A stretch of 35,687 nt of DNA from CAYOWK01 sp964407665 (GTDB taxonomy: Bacteria; Pseudomonadota; Alphaproteobacteria; Caulobacterales; Hyphomonadaceae): contig CAYOWK010000042.1 of assembly GCA_964407665.1 (NCBI GenBank), positions 1 through 35,687 of the forward strand, read 5' to 3'. A program made the translations under genes and the position numbers. Shown here piece by piece: positions 8,170-14,863 of this stretch; the first letter of the stretch is position 1, and the number at the start of each line of letters is the position of its first letter. Under the pieces are notes generated by a model. The model worked only from the letters and a program-made list of their open reading frames with translations. It was not told the DNA's origin and did not search any database.

Positions 8170-8847
8170 TCAGGCCCTGCGGAGGTCTTCCACGATGGCG
8201 CCGGCGGCGAGGACTTCCTCTTCGTGCGCTGCATCCCGCCAGGTTTCGACAAGGGCTGCATCGAACCACGCCCGCATTCCGGGCAGATCCAGCATCCGTT
8301 CGGCATAGGCCTGGGCGGCGGGGGACAGGCCGGGCGAATAGGTTCGGGCGCGGAAGGCGACGGGCGCATAGAATGCATCGGCGGCGGTGAAGTGGTCGCC
8401 AGCCAGGAAGGGGCCGCCAAAGCGGGACAACCCTTCCTGCCAGATGGCGTCAATCCGGGCCCAGTCGCGCGCGAGCGCCGGGCTGACCTCGTGCAGCTGC
8501 ACCTTCAGGCCGCAGGTCATGCTGCATGTCGAGCGCAGGACCTGAAAACCGGAGTGCATTTCAGCGGCGATGGACCGGGCAAAGGCGCGGGCCTGACGAT
8601 CGGCCGGCCAGACAGCCGGATGGGTGTCCGCAAGATGCTCGGTAATGGCCAGGGAATCCCACAGGACGAGATCGCCGTCGACAAGACACGGCACCCGGCC
8701 GGTCGGTGAGACGGCCGCGACGCTCTTCCACGCGTCGCTGCCGAAGGGGACAAGCTGTTCCTCGAAGGGCAGACCCAGTTCGCGCAACAGCAGCCAGGGC
8801 CGCAGCGACCAGGAGGAATAGTTCTTGTTGCCGATGAAGAGATGCAT
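8170..8847 (-). CDS. Glutathione S-transferase-like protein
   Basis: A 225 aa cytosolic GST-fold protein. The N-terminal thioredoxin-like domain starts HLFIGNKNYSSWSLRPWLLLR, with the Ser pair after the first strand as the candidate glutathione-activating residues, and holds the cis-Pro region GRVPCLVDGDLVLWDSLAI with the Glu/Asp-Ser glutathione-binding motif. The all-helical C-terminal domain carries FLAGDHFTAADAFYAPV, the N-capping motif of the family. The substrate is unknown; relatives are often annotated as maleylacetoacetate isomerase-like or YfcF-like. It is on the same strand as the lyase gene, 190 nt upstream, so it is probably a separate transcription unit. Confidence 0.88.
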   Translation of the reverse strand: MHLFIGNKNYSSWSLRPWLLLRELGLPFEEQLVPFGSDAWKSVAAVSPTGRVPCLVDGDLVLWDSLAITEHLADTHPAVWPADRQARAFARSIAAEMHSGFQVLRSTCSMTCGLKVQLHEVSPALARDWARIDAIWQEGLSRFGGPFLAGDHFTAADAFYAPVAFRARTYSPGLSPAAQAYAERMLDLPGMRAWFDAALVETWRDAAHEEEVLAAGAIVEDLRRA

Positions 8848-8980
8848 GGCGGGCGCCTACGGAAAACTGCTGAGCGAGCAGGCGGGGCGGTGGTACTTGG
8901 CCGCGACGGGAACGCAAGCCCGCCCCTGCGGGTTATAGGCCGCAGCAGGGATATCCCGGCATCAGGGAAAAGGACGTGTC

Positions 8981-9520
8981 ATGGCTCAGGGCAACGGATT
9001 GTTCGGTTCATCCTCCCACGCGGACGAGGCCCGCCGCGCCGCGAAACAGGCGATGGGCAAGGGCCGTGAAGCCGCCCATCTGGCCTCGCGAAGCGCGCGG
9101 GAAGCAGGCGCCGCTCTGGCGGACGAAGCCAGCGCCCGGGTTGGCGACGCGAAGCACCGCGCCACAGGTCTCGCCTCGGATCTCAAGGATCAGGCAGGCG
9201 ACCGCGCCATCGATGCGCGCGATTATCTTATGGAGCTTCTGGGCGCCCTGTCGGGCAAGGCCGACACGGTCGTCAAGACGGCCCGCAACACCCTGAAGGA
9301 TGTACACGCCGAGGACTATGCGAAAACGGCCGCCGTCTATTCCGGCAAGGCAATCGGTCTGGTCAAGCGCCACCCGCTCATCGCGATCGGGGGCGCTGTC
9401 GCCATCGGCTTCCTGATCGGCAAGGCTGTCGAGGCTGCCGCTGCCCGCCGCGAGGCGGCTGAAGCGGAAGCCGGTGACGGCGTTTCGGCTGGTGAAGGCG
9501 ATAGCGACAAGTCCGAGTAG
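8981..9520 (+). CDS. DUF883/ElaB-like membrane-anchored protein
   Basis: A 179 aa protein made of Ala/Lys/Asp/Glu-rich amphipathic repeats (residues 12-110, resembling LEA or apolipoprotein-type helices), then a C-terminal membrane anchor KRHPLIAIGGAVAIGFLIGKAV (about 130-150) and an acidic tail. This layout is that of the ElaB/YqjD/DUF883 group, some of which tether ribosomes to the inner membrane in stationary phase; that role is only inferred here. AGGA precedes the ATG by about 9 nt. The gene is divergent from the GST gene. Confidence 0.72.
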   Translation: MAQGNGLFGSSSHADEARRAAKQAMGKGREAAHLASRSAREAGAALADEASARVGDAKHRATGLASDLKDQAGDRAIDARDYLMELLGALSGKADTVVKTARNTLKDVHAEDYAKTAAVYSGKAIGLVKRHPLIAIGGAVAIGFLIGKAVEAAAARREAAEAEAGDGVSAGEGDSDKSE

Positions 9521-9590
9521 ATCAGTACGCTGATGGGGCGGTTCGGACGCACTGTGCAGCCGAACTACCCGATGACGCGTCCGGGACGGT

Positions 9591-10070
9591 TCAGTACCGC
9601 GTCAGGTCGATATCAAAGCAGTGTCGACCGGCGCCATTGATCGGTGTCCTAAACGATTCCGGCGCTGTCGGCGGGAGCTCGCAGCCGCCCTCACCGCTCA
9701 GTCGCGCCAGCAGCGGCAGGCTCGTTCCTGAAGGCAGCGCGGCGCAGATACGGGCGGTCTTGTGGTCGACCCTGTCGTAACTCACGTTCTCCCAGCCCTC
9801 GCCCGGTATGTAACCTGCTTCGACAAGTTGCTGCAGTGAAGCAGGGGCAGCGCCTCGATCGGACATATACTCAGCCGCTGCTCTCCCCAGATCGTCGAGA
9901 TCATGCAGCCGTTCGTAAGTCGCTTCCCGGTGAATAAATTGCATCGGGATCCAGTTGATCCCCCCAACTGCATCGTACGCGAACATGAAAGCGATGGCGG
10001 AGAGCGCTCCGGACAGGCCAGCCAGCCGCGTGACGGTTAGGCCGCTTATTCCCCACCCAGTTATGCGCAT
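9591..10070 (-). CDS. Unknown membrane-anchored protein, 159 aa
   Basis: Not recognised. A hydrophobic N-terminal segment (about 12-35, LAGLSGALSAIAFMFAYDAVGG) is followed by a soluble domain containing DLGRAAAEYMSDRGAAPASLQQLVEAGYIP. That stretch recalls the post-pilin region of type II secretion pseudopilins, where residues repeat a 'progress through a table of values' pattern, but no prepilin cleavage motif is present. Two Cys (in RICAALP and GGCELPP) and a third near the C-terminus may form disulfides outside the membrane. I chose ATG at 10068-10070 because a G7 tract lies 5-11 nt upstream; an ATG 18 nt earlier is in frame. Confidence 0.55.
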   Translation of the reverse strand: MRITGWGISGLTVTRLAGLSGALSAIAFMFAYDAVGGINWIPMQFIHREATYERLHDLDDLGRAAAEYMSDRGAAPASLQQLVEAGYIPGEGWENVSYDRVDHKTARICAALPSGTSLPLLARLSGEGGCELPPTAPESFRTPINGAGRHCFDIDLTRY

Positions 10071-10223
10071 GTGTCCCCCCCAAACCATCCATCCATGCTG
10101 CTCTGCGGGCGGCCGGCAGGCAACACCCTCCTGAATTCAGCGCCGGTCCAGATGAGCGTGTTTTCGTCCATTCCCTCGCAACTTGTCTCCCGGTAGCTTG
10201 TCGCCGGTCTTTGGGACGGGTGC

Positions 10224-11069
10224 ATGCCGCTGGTTATCGTTGTGTCGTCCTATGTGGCGGGCTCGCGCGTTGGCGGCGGGCTTGCGCCCTATGTGCTGGC
10301 GCCGCTGAAGGTGGATCCCGTCCTCATCCCTACCACCCTGCTTGGGCGTCATCCGGGGTGGGGCGCGCCCGGCGGCGGCGCGACGCCCGATGATCTCATG
10401 CGCGGCATGCTAGATGGGATCGAGGCCAACGGCCTCTTCGCTCTCTGCGATGCGGTGCTGACCGGCTATATGGCGACGCCCGAGCAGGCCGATATTGCGG
10501 CGGACGCCATCGACCGCATCCGGGCCGCCCGGTCCGGCGCCGGGGCGGAACCGCCAACTGTCATCGTCGATCCGATCATGGGCGACCTCGACGTGGGTCC
10601 TTACGTTGCCGCCGCCGTTGCCGGAGCCATCACGGAACAGCTTGTCCCGCGCGCCGATCTCATCGCCTGCAACCTCTGGGAGTTCCGCCAGCTCACCCAT
10701 ATCGCCGAGGTCGCTGACGCCGCCGAAGTCGCCGCCGCCGCCCTGCAGACGGGCCGGGACTGGGTGGTGACCTCCGTGCGGGCAGGCGAGGGCATTGGCG
10801 CCGTTCTCGCGGGCGGGGGACAGGCCGCTGTTGCGTCGACGCCCCGCCTTCAGGGCGACGTTCCGCGCGGCGCCGGCGACCTTCTGAAGCTGCGTTTCGT
10901 GGGCGGACTGGTATCAGGCGAGCCGCCCCGGCGCGCACTGGCGCGCTCGGTCGGGGTCACCGAGGCGATCCTGCGCCGGGCGCTCGAGTGGCGGGCGACC
11001 GAACTGCCGGCCGCCGCCTGCTGGCCGCTTCTGGCGGAGGCCCCCGAGGCGCCGCTCACCGCGCTCTGA
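10224..11069 (+). CDS. pdxY: Pyridoxal kinase (PdxY/PdxK family)
   Basis: Phosphorylates pyridoxal and related vitamers with ATP in the B6 salvage pathway. The 281 aa ribokinase-fold protein has the substrate-end start SSYVAGSRVGGG, the family stretch LTGYMATPEQ near 80, VIVDPIMGD (113-121) and NLWEFRQLT (150-158). The anion hole is GAGD (216-219) with the catalytic base Asp219; most relatives have GTGD, so Thr to Ala at 217 is a mild deviation. The start at 10224 follows GGGACGGG. The gene stands alone on the plus strand ahead of the hydrolase gene 52 nt downstream. Confidence 0.85.
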   Translation: MPLVIVVSSYVAGSRVGGGLAPYVLAPLKVDPVLIPTTLLGRHPGWGAPGGGATPDDLMRGMLDGIEANGLFALCDAVLTGYMATPEQADIAADAIDRIRAARSGAGAEPPTVIVDPIMGDLDVGPYVAAAVAGAITEQLVPRADLIACNLWEFRQLTHIAEVADAAEVAAAALQTGRDWVVTSVRAGEGIGAVLAGGGQAAVASTPRLQGDVPRGAGDLLKLRFVGGLVSGEPPRRALARSVGVTEAILRRALEWRATELPAAACWPLLAEAPEAPLTAL

Positions 11070-11121
11070 GACGCCCAACCAGACTTGACCTGCCGTCCGG
11101 TGCATCCGATGTCATGCGGCC

Positions 11122-12240
11122 ATGAGCATCTCCTCGGGTTTCGTCGCAGCAGGTTTCGGGCCCGTCCGGGAGGTGTTCGAACGCAATTTCGAGGAGGACC
11201 TCGAACTCGGCGCCGGCTTTGCCGCGTGGCTGGGCGACGAACTGGTCGTCGATCTGGTGGGCGGCTTCACGGACCGTTCGAAATCCACGCCGTGGACGGC
11301 TGAAACGCTCTGCCCCGTATTCTCCACGACCAAGCCCATCGGCGCGCTCGTCGTCGGGCTCCTCGTGGATCGTGGTCTTGTCGACTACGACCGCCCGCTG
11401 AGCCAGTACTGGCCCGAATTCGCGGCCAACGGCAAAGGCGCCATCACCGTCGCCGAGGCCCTGTCGCATCAGGGCGGCGTACCCGGCTTTCCCGACGCCA
11501 TCAGCCCCGACCTTTGGCTTGATCCGCCGAAGCTCGCCGCCGCGCTGGCCGAGCTGCCGCCCATGTGGGAGACCGGCGACGGCTCCGGCTACCATCCGCT
11601 GACCTGGGGCTATCTGGCGGGCGAACTCGTGCGCCGCGTCGATGGCCGATCGCTTGGGACTGTGCTGCGCGAGGATATCTGCGGACCCCTAGGCATCGAT
11701 TTCTGGATCGGAACGCCGACCAGCGAACACGGCCGCGCCGCCCAGATGATGAAACCGCGCGAGCCTACCCGCTTCGGTCCGCAGAACGATGCGCTGAAGG
11801 CCGCCTTCCAGACCCCGTGGGCAGCTCCGGCGCGCGGCGGCGCTGACTGGCGCGAGGCCGAGATTCCCTCCGCCAACGGCCACGGCACGGCCGTCGCGAC
11901 TGCGAGGCTCTATTCCGCCTACGCCCAGAAAGGCCGCATCGGCGAGACGCGGCTGTTCTCGCCCGACACCTGGGAGAAGCTCACGCGTGAACGCGTCTCG
12001 GGGCCGGACCGCATCCTGCCCGGACGCGTCGCCTTCGGGGCGGGCGTGATGCGTAACCTGCCGCTGATCTACGGACCCAACCCCGAGACGCTCTGCCATT
12101 CCGGCTGGGGCGGCTCCGGCGCGCTCGGCGATCCCGCCACAGGCCTCTCCGCCGCCTACGTGATGAACCGCCAGGGCTCGGACCTGCTGCGGGACCCGCG
12201 CAGGCAGCGCCTGATCGACGCACTCTACGCCTGCCTCTGA
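11122..12240 (+). CDS. Serine hydrolase of the class C beta-lactamase / family VIII esterase fold
   Basis: A 372 aa cytosolic penicillin-binding-protein-fold hydrolase. The nucleophile motif is S68-T-T-K71, the tyrosine motif is at Y157 (GSGYHPLTWG), and HSGWGGSG near the C-terminus replaces the KTG box of beta-lactamases, as in family VIII carboxylesterases and EstB-like proteins. No signal peptide is present, which argues against a periplasmic beta-lactamase. The substrate is probably a small ester or amide but cannot be named. It follows pdxY by 52 nt and converges on the phosphatase gene, with stop codons 3 nt apart. Confidence 0.9.
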   Translation: MSISSGFVAAGFGPVREVFERNFEEDLELGAGFAAWLGDELVVDLVGGFTDRSKSTPWTAETLCPVFSTTKPIGALVVGLLVDRGLVDYDRPLSQYWPEFAANGKGAITVAEALSHQGGVPGFPDAISPDLWLDPPKLAAALAELPPMWETGDGSGYHPLTWGYLAGELVRRVDGRSLGTVLREDICGPLGIDFWIGTPTSEHGRAAQMMKPREPTRFGPQNDALKAAFQTPWAAPARGGADWREAEIPSANGHGTAVATARLYSAYAQKGRIGETRLFSPDTWEKLTRERVSGPDRILPGRVAFGAGVMRNLPLIYGPNPETLCHSGWGGSGALGDPATGLSAAYVMNRQGSDLLRDPRRQRLIDALYACL

Positions 12241-12243
12241 CCT

Positions 12244-12969
12244 TCACCGCGCATAGAGAAACCTTGGCGGCTCGCCGTCCTTGAGCATGACAGCCGTCAG
12301 CGGTCCGCCAAAGCACGCGCCAGTGTCGATGTTGATCCGGCGAAATTGAATGTCAGGCTGGCGGCTCATCAGCGGCGTGTGGCCATGGATGACGGTGAGG
12401 CCCTTGAGCTCCTCCCGGTCCGGCCAGCGCACATCGTCCATGAAACGCGGCGAGCGGGTCCAGAGCCGCACCTCGTCCTCGCAATCGGGAAAGACGACGG
12501 GCTCGATCCCGGCATGCACGAACGCCAGCTTCCGCTCCCGGTCGTAGTGCATCGTGGGCAGAGATTTCAGCCACGCCAGATGATCGGGCGGGAAGGTCGC
12601 GACAAACGCGTCCTCGTCCCTTGATCCGGTATAGCTGCGGATGGTGGCTTCGCCGCCGCCATTCATCCACATCTCGCGATTGACCGAGCCGCCGCCCGAC
12701 AGGCGCCGCACCATCATGTCCTCATGGTTGCCATAGAGCGAGATCGCCTCGAACGCCCCGGTCTCCCGGCCACGCCGCTCGAACGCCATCACCTGCTCTA
12801 TGACGCCCCGGCTGTCCGGACCGCGATCGACATAATCGCCCAGGTGGACGATGCGCGCCGGCCCGCCGCCCTCGAACGCCAGCCGGTCGAGAATCGCCCC
12901 ATGCAGCGAGCGGAGCATCTCCGCCTCGCCGTGAATGTCGCCGATTGCAAAATGGATGATCGATCCCAA
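12244..12969 (-). CDS. PPP-family metallophosphoesterase (serine/threonine phosphatase-like)
   Basis: A 241 aa calcineurin-fold enzyme with the full signature set: GDIHG (10-14), GDYVDRGPDS (44-53), GNHE (80-83), HAG (152-154) and HGHTP (195-199). These ligate the dinuclear metal centre and the phosphate. Relatives are bacterial PrpA/PrpE-type protein phosphatases or ApaH-like dinucleotide hydrolases; sequence does not separate these. It is cytosolic with no signal. The ATG at 12967-12969 is the first plausible start. It lies 65 nt downstream of the HPt-like gene on the same strand and could be co-transcribed with it. Confidence 0.92.
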   Translation of the reverse strand: MGSIIHFAIGDIHGEAEMLRSLHGAILDRLAFEGGGPARIVHLGDYVDRGPDSRGVIEQVMAFERRGRETGAFEAISLYGNHEDMMVRRLSGGGSVNREMWMNGGGEATIRSYTGSRDEDAFVATFPPDHLAWLKSLPTMHYDRERKLAFVHAGIEPVVFPDCEDEVRLWTRSPRFMDDVRWPDREELKGLTVIHGHTPLMSRQPDIQFRRINIDTGACFGGPLTAVMLKDGEPPRFLYAR

Positions 12970-13034
12970 CAGGCGTCTCCGTCCGTGCGCATCATCTGAC
13001 GCGCGAACGGGGCAGCCTGCAAGGCGCTGGAATG

Positions 13035-13421
13035 TCAGGGCTGGATCGACGCGAGCCGCGCCAGAATGGCCTCGCCAGCGGCGCCCGCCTCGCCGCGAAC
13101 ATCCTTGGCGTGCAGAGCGGTCATCGCCGCCAGATAGGCCTTGGAAACGGCCAGCGTGCGGGCGTCGAGCGGGTTGGGCGCCGTGCGCAGCATTTCCATC
13201 AGGCCGCGCGCAATCTTGCCGAGCAGCACGTACTCGAACACGCCCGCCAGCCCGGCGACGTCATGAACGGGTGCGTAGACAACCTCGCGGGCCAGCTGGT
13301 CCGGCGCGGCTTCGTTGAGCGCGATCTGGATGCGGCGCATCTCGCCTTCGGCCTGGGCGCGCCAGTCGGCGCGTGCGGCTTCCCACTCGGGAGAGGCCTG
13401 CGGATCAGCGGCTGCGCTCAT
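13035..13421 (-). CDS. Solitary HPt-like protein (possible phosphotransfer protein)
   Basis: A 128 aa, mostly helical protein. Residues 48-78 (VVYAPVHDVAGLAGVFEYVLLGKIARGL) resemble the phosphoacceptor helix of stand-alone alphaproteobacterial HPt proteins, in which a His is followed by an L/I-K-G-x-G pattern. His53 would be the phosphorylated residue. The usual Lys after it is Ala56 here, so the match is imperfect. The C-terminal LHAKDVRGEAGAAGEAIL also fits that group. ATG at 13419-13421 follows AGGGACCCG. I recognise the family by pattern only. The nearby hybrid kinase, which lacks an HPt domain, is a possible partner. Confidence 0.6.
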   Translation of the reverse strand: MSAAADPQASPEWEAARADWRAQAEGEMRRIQIALNEAAPDQLAREVVYAPVHDVAGLAGVFEYVLLGKIARGLMEMLRTAPNPLDARTLAVSKAYLAAMTALHAKDVRGEAGAAGEAILARLASIQP

Positions 13422-13532
13422 CGGGTCCCTGCTTTCCTGCCCTGGCATGTAGAAAAGGCTCCGCTGACTGCCCGCCAGACCGGTCCGTCCCCACGCGATT
13501 TCTACGGCGCACCGGCTTACCCCGCCAGCAGC

Positions 13533-13561
13533 GTGACCAATAATGCGGCAAAACCGTTAAT
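13533..13561 (+). promoter_or_regulatory. Candidate sigma70 promoter of the small RNA
   Basis: GTGACC (13533-13538, four of six matches to TTGACA) and GTTAAT (13556-13561, four of six to TATAAT) are spaced by 17 nt. The predicted transcription start near 13568 falls just before the first hairpin of the proposed RNA. Confidence 0.4.
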
Positions 13562-13567
13562 GGAACC

Positions 13568-13711
13568 TTTTACACGTCAGCGAGACTGACGTGAACGGCA
13601 ACCAAGCCGGCTGGCGCCGAACTTGCGAAACATGATTTCGAGAACGTGTTCTCGTTTAGACATGGCAAACCTTTTTCGCCCCGCGGCCCAACCGGCCAGC
13701 GGGGCGTTTTT
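13568..13711 (+). ncRNA. Candidate small RNA with three hairpins and intrinsic terminator
   Basis: The gap between the divergent-side start of the HPt-like gene (13421) and the stop of rarD (13721) contains a plus-strand unit with no good ORF. Elements in order: a hairpin with an 8 bp perfect stem and 5 nt loop (CACGTCAG at 13573-13580, CTGACGTG at 13586-13593); a GC-rich palindromic segment at 13602-13614; a second hairpin, CGAGAA/TTCTCG at 13639-13654 with loop CGTG; and a strong intrinsic terminator at 13677-13711. Only the plus strand has the T-tract, and no plus-strand protein gene lies upstream to need it. I do not recognise a known RNA family. Confidence 0.55.
13677..13711 (+). terminator. 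Intrinsic terminator
   Basis: CGCCCCGC (13677-13684) pairs with GCGGGGCG (13699-13706), extended inward by GGCC/GGCC, and is followed by TTTTT (13707-13711). On the minus strand the same hairpin is followed by A residues, so it is directional toward the right. Confidence 0.8.
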
Positions 13712-13720
13712 CTGGGACGG

Positions 13721-14629
13721 CTACTTCGCCAGCAGCGCCGCGCGCCGCCGGTCGATCCGCCAGACCTCGAAGGTGAAGAGCCCGACGCCCGCCCAGATGA
13801 AGCCGAAGGTCACGGCATGGGCCGGGGTGAAGGTCTCGCCGAACGACAGGCCCAGAATGAACTGCAGCGTCGGAGCGATGTACTGCAGCATCGCAATCGT
13901 CGACATGCGCAGCCGCTTGGCGCCCAGCGCGAACAGGATCAGCGGCGCCGCCGTGATCGGGCCTGCAAGAGCGAGGAGGAGGGCCGTCTTCGGATCCGCC
14001 AGCGAGAAGGCGCCCTGTGCCGACGGGGCCAGTACGAGGAAAGCCAGCGCGATCGGCGACAGCAGGGCGGCCTCGACCCCGAAGCCGACACGGCTGTCGA
14101 CAGGCACGGTCTTGCGGATGGCGCCGTACGCCCCGAACGACACGGCCAGCGCCAGGGACACCCACGGAAACGCCCCGACGACAACCGCCTGGTTGAGAAC
14201 GCCCACGGCCGCGATCGCAAGCGCGCCGAGTTGCAGGCGGTTGAAGCGCTCACCGAAGAACATCGCGGCAAACAGGAAGCTGACGAGCGGATTGATGAAG
14301 TAGCCGAGGCTGCCCTCCAGCACTCGTCCGCTCGTCACGGCCCAGATATAGACGGTCCAGTTGATCGCGATCAGCACGGCTGACGCCCCAAGCATCACAA
14401 GGGTGCGCGGCTGGCGGGCGAGGGCGGCGATGTCCCCCAGCCGGCCCGCTACGGCGATCGCGGCAAGGGCGGTCGGAACTGACCAGACGATCCGGTGCGC
14501 AAGGATGACCATTGGGTCGATCGCGCCGAACAATCTGAAGTAGAGCGGCAGGAAGCCCCACATCCCATAGGCTGACGCAGCGAAGAGAAGGCCGTTCCGG
14601 GTTTCGGCTTCACTCGTAGTGGGCGGCAT
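13721..14629 (-). CDS. rarD: RarD, EamA-family transporter
   Basis: Inner-membrane protein of 302 aa with about ten transmembrane segments arranged as two EamA repeats. The N-terminus GLLFAASAYGMWGFLPLYFRL and the following HRIVWS, NWTVYIWAV, GSLGYFINPL and LGERF-like (FFGERFNRLQ) motifs are diagnostic of RarD. Members are named for chloramphenicol sensitivity but the transported substrate is unknown; export of a small metabolite is assumed. ATG at 14627-14629 is the first Met and has GAGG about 13 nt upstream. It is divergent from the MHYT kinase gene. Confidence 0.93.
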   Translation of the reverse strand: MPPTTSEAETRNGLLFAASAYGMWGFLPLYFRLFGAIDPMVILAHRIVWSVPTALAAIAVAGRLGDIAALARQPRTLVMLGASAVLIAINWTVYIWAVTSGRVLEGSLGYFINPLVSFLFAAMFFGERFNRLQLGALAIAAVGVLNQAVVVGAFPWVSLALAVSFGAYGAIRKTVPVDSRVGFGVEAALLSPIALAFLVLAPSAQGAFSLADPKTALLLALAGPITAAPLILFALGAKRLRMSTIAMLQYIAPTLQFILGLSFGETFTPAHAVTFGFIWAGVGLFTFEVWRIDRRRAALLAK

Positions 14630-14683
14630 GGCGGGGAAACCTCAGAACCGGATCGTCCAGGACAGGTTCGCGCGTGCGATCCG

Positions 14684-14701
14684 CCGGAGGCGTGCCTCCG
14701 G
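14684..14701. other. Perfect 8 bp inverted repeat between rarD and the kinase gene
   Basis: CCGGAGGC (14684-14691) and GCCTCCGG (14694-14701) are separated by 2 nt, in the 234 nt gap between the divergent genes. It could be a hairpin or a dimeric operator; no T-tract follows. Confidence 0.3.
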
Positions 14702-14863
14702 ATCTATTTCACATGCTGGCCTCTGTCGCGATCCTGGCAGGTCAGCCAAGGCGCCGCCGCCGATCAAATGACGTTACACTCTGTACGCCAGTCCTGCCCC
14801 GCGGCGGGCAAATGGTTTCGATTGCAGGCTGTTTTGTTAATCTTTGCAGCCTAGCAAGAAGCC

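Noticed and set aside
11122..12240. True beta-lactamase conferring resistance
   Set aside because: No signal peptide and HSG in place of KTG; fits family VIII esterases better.
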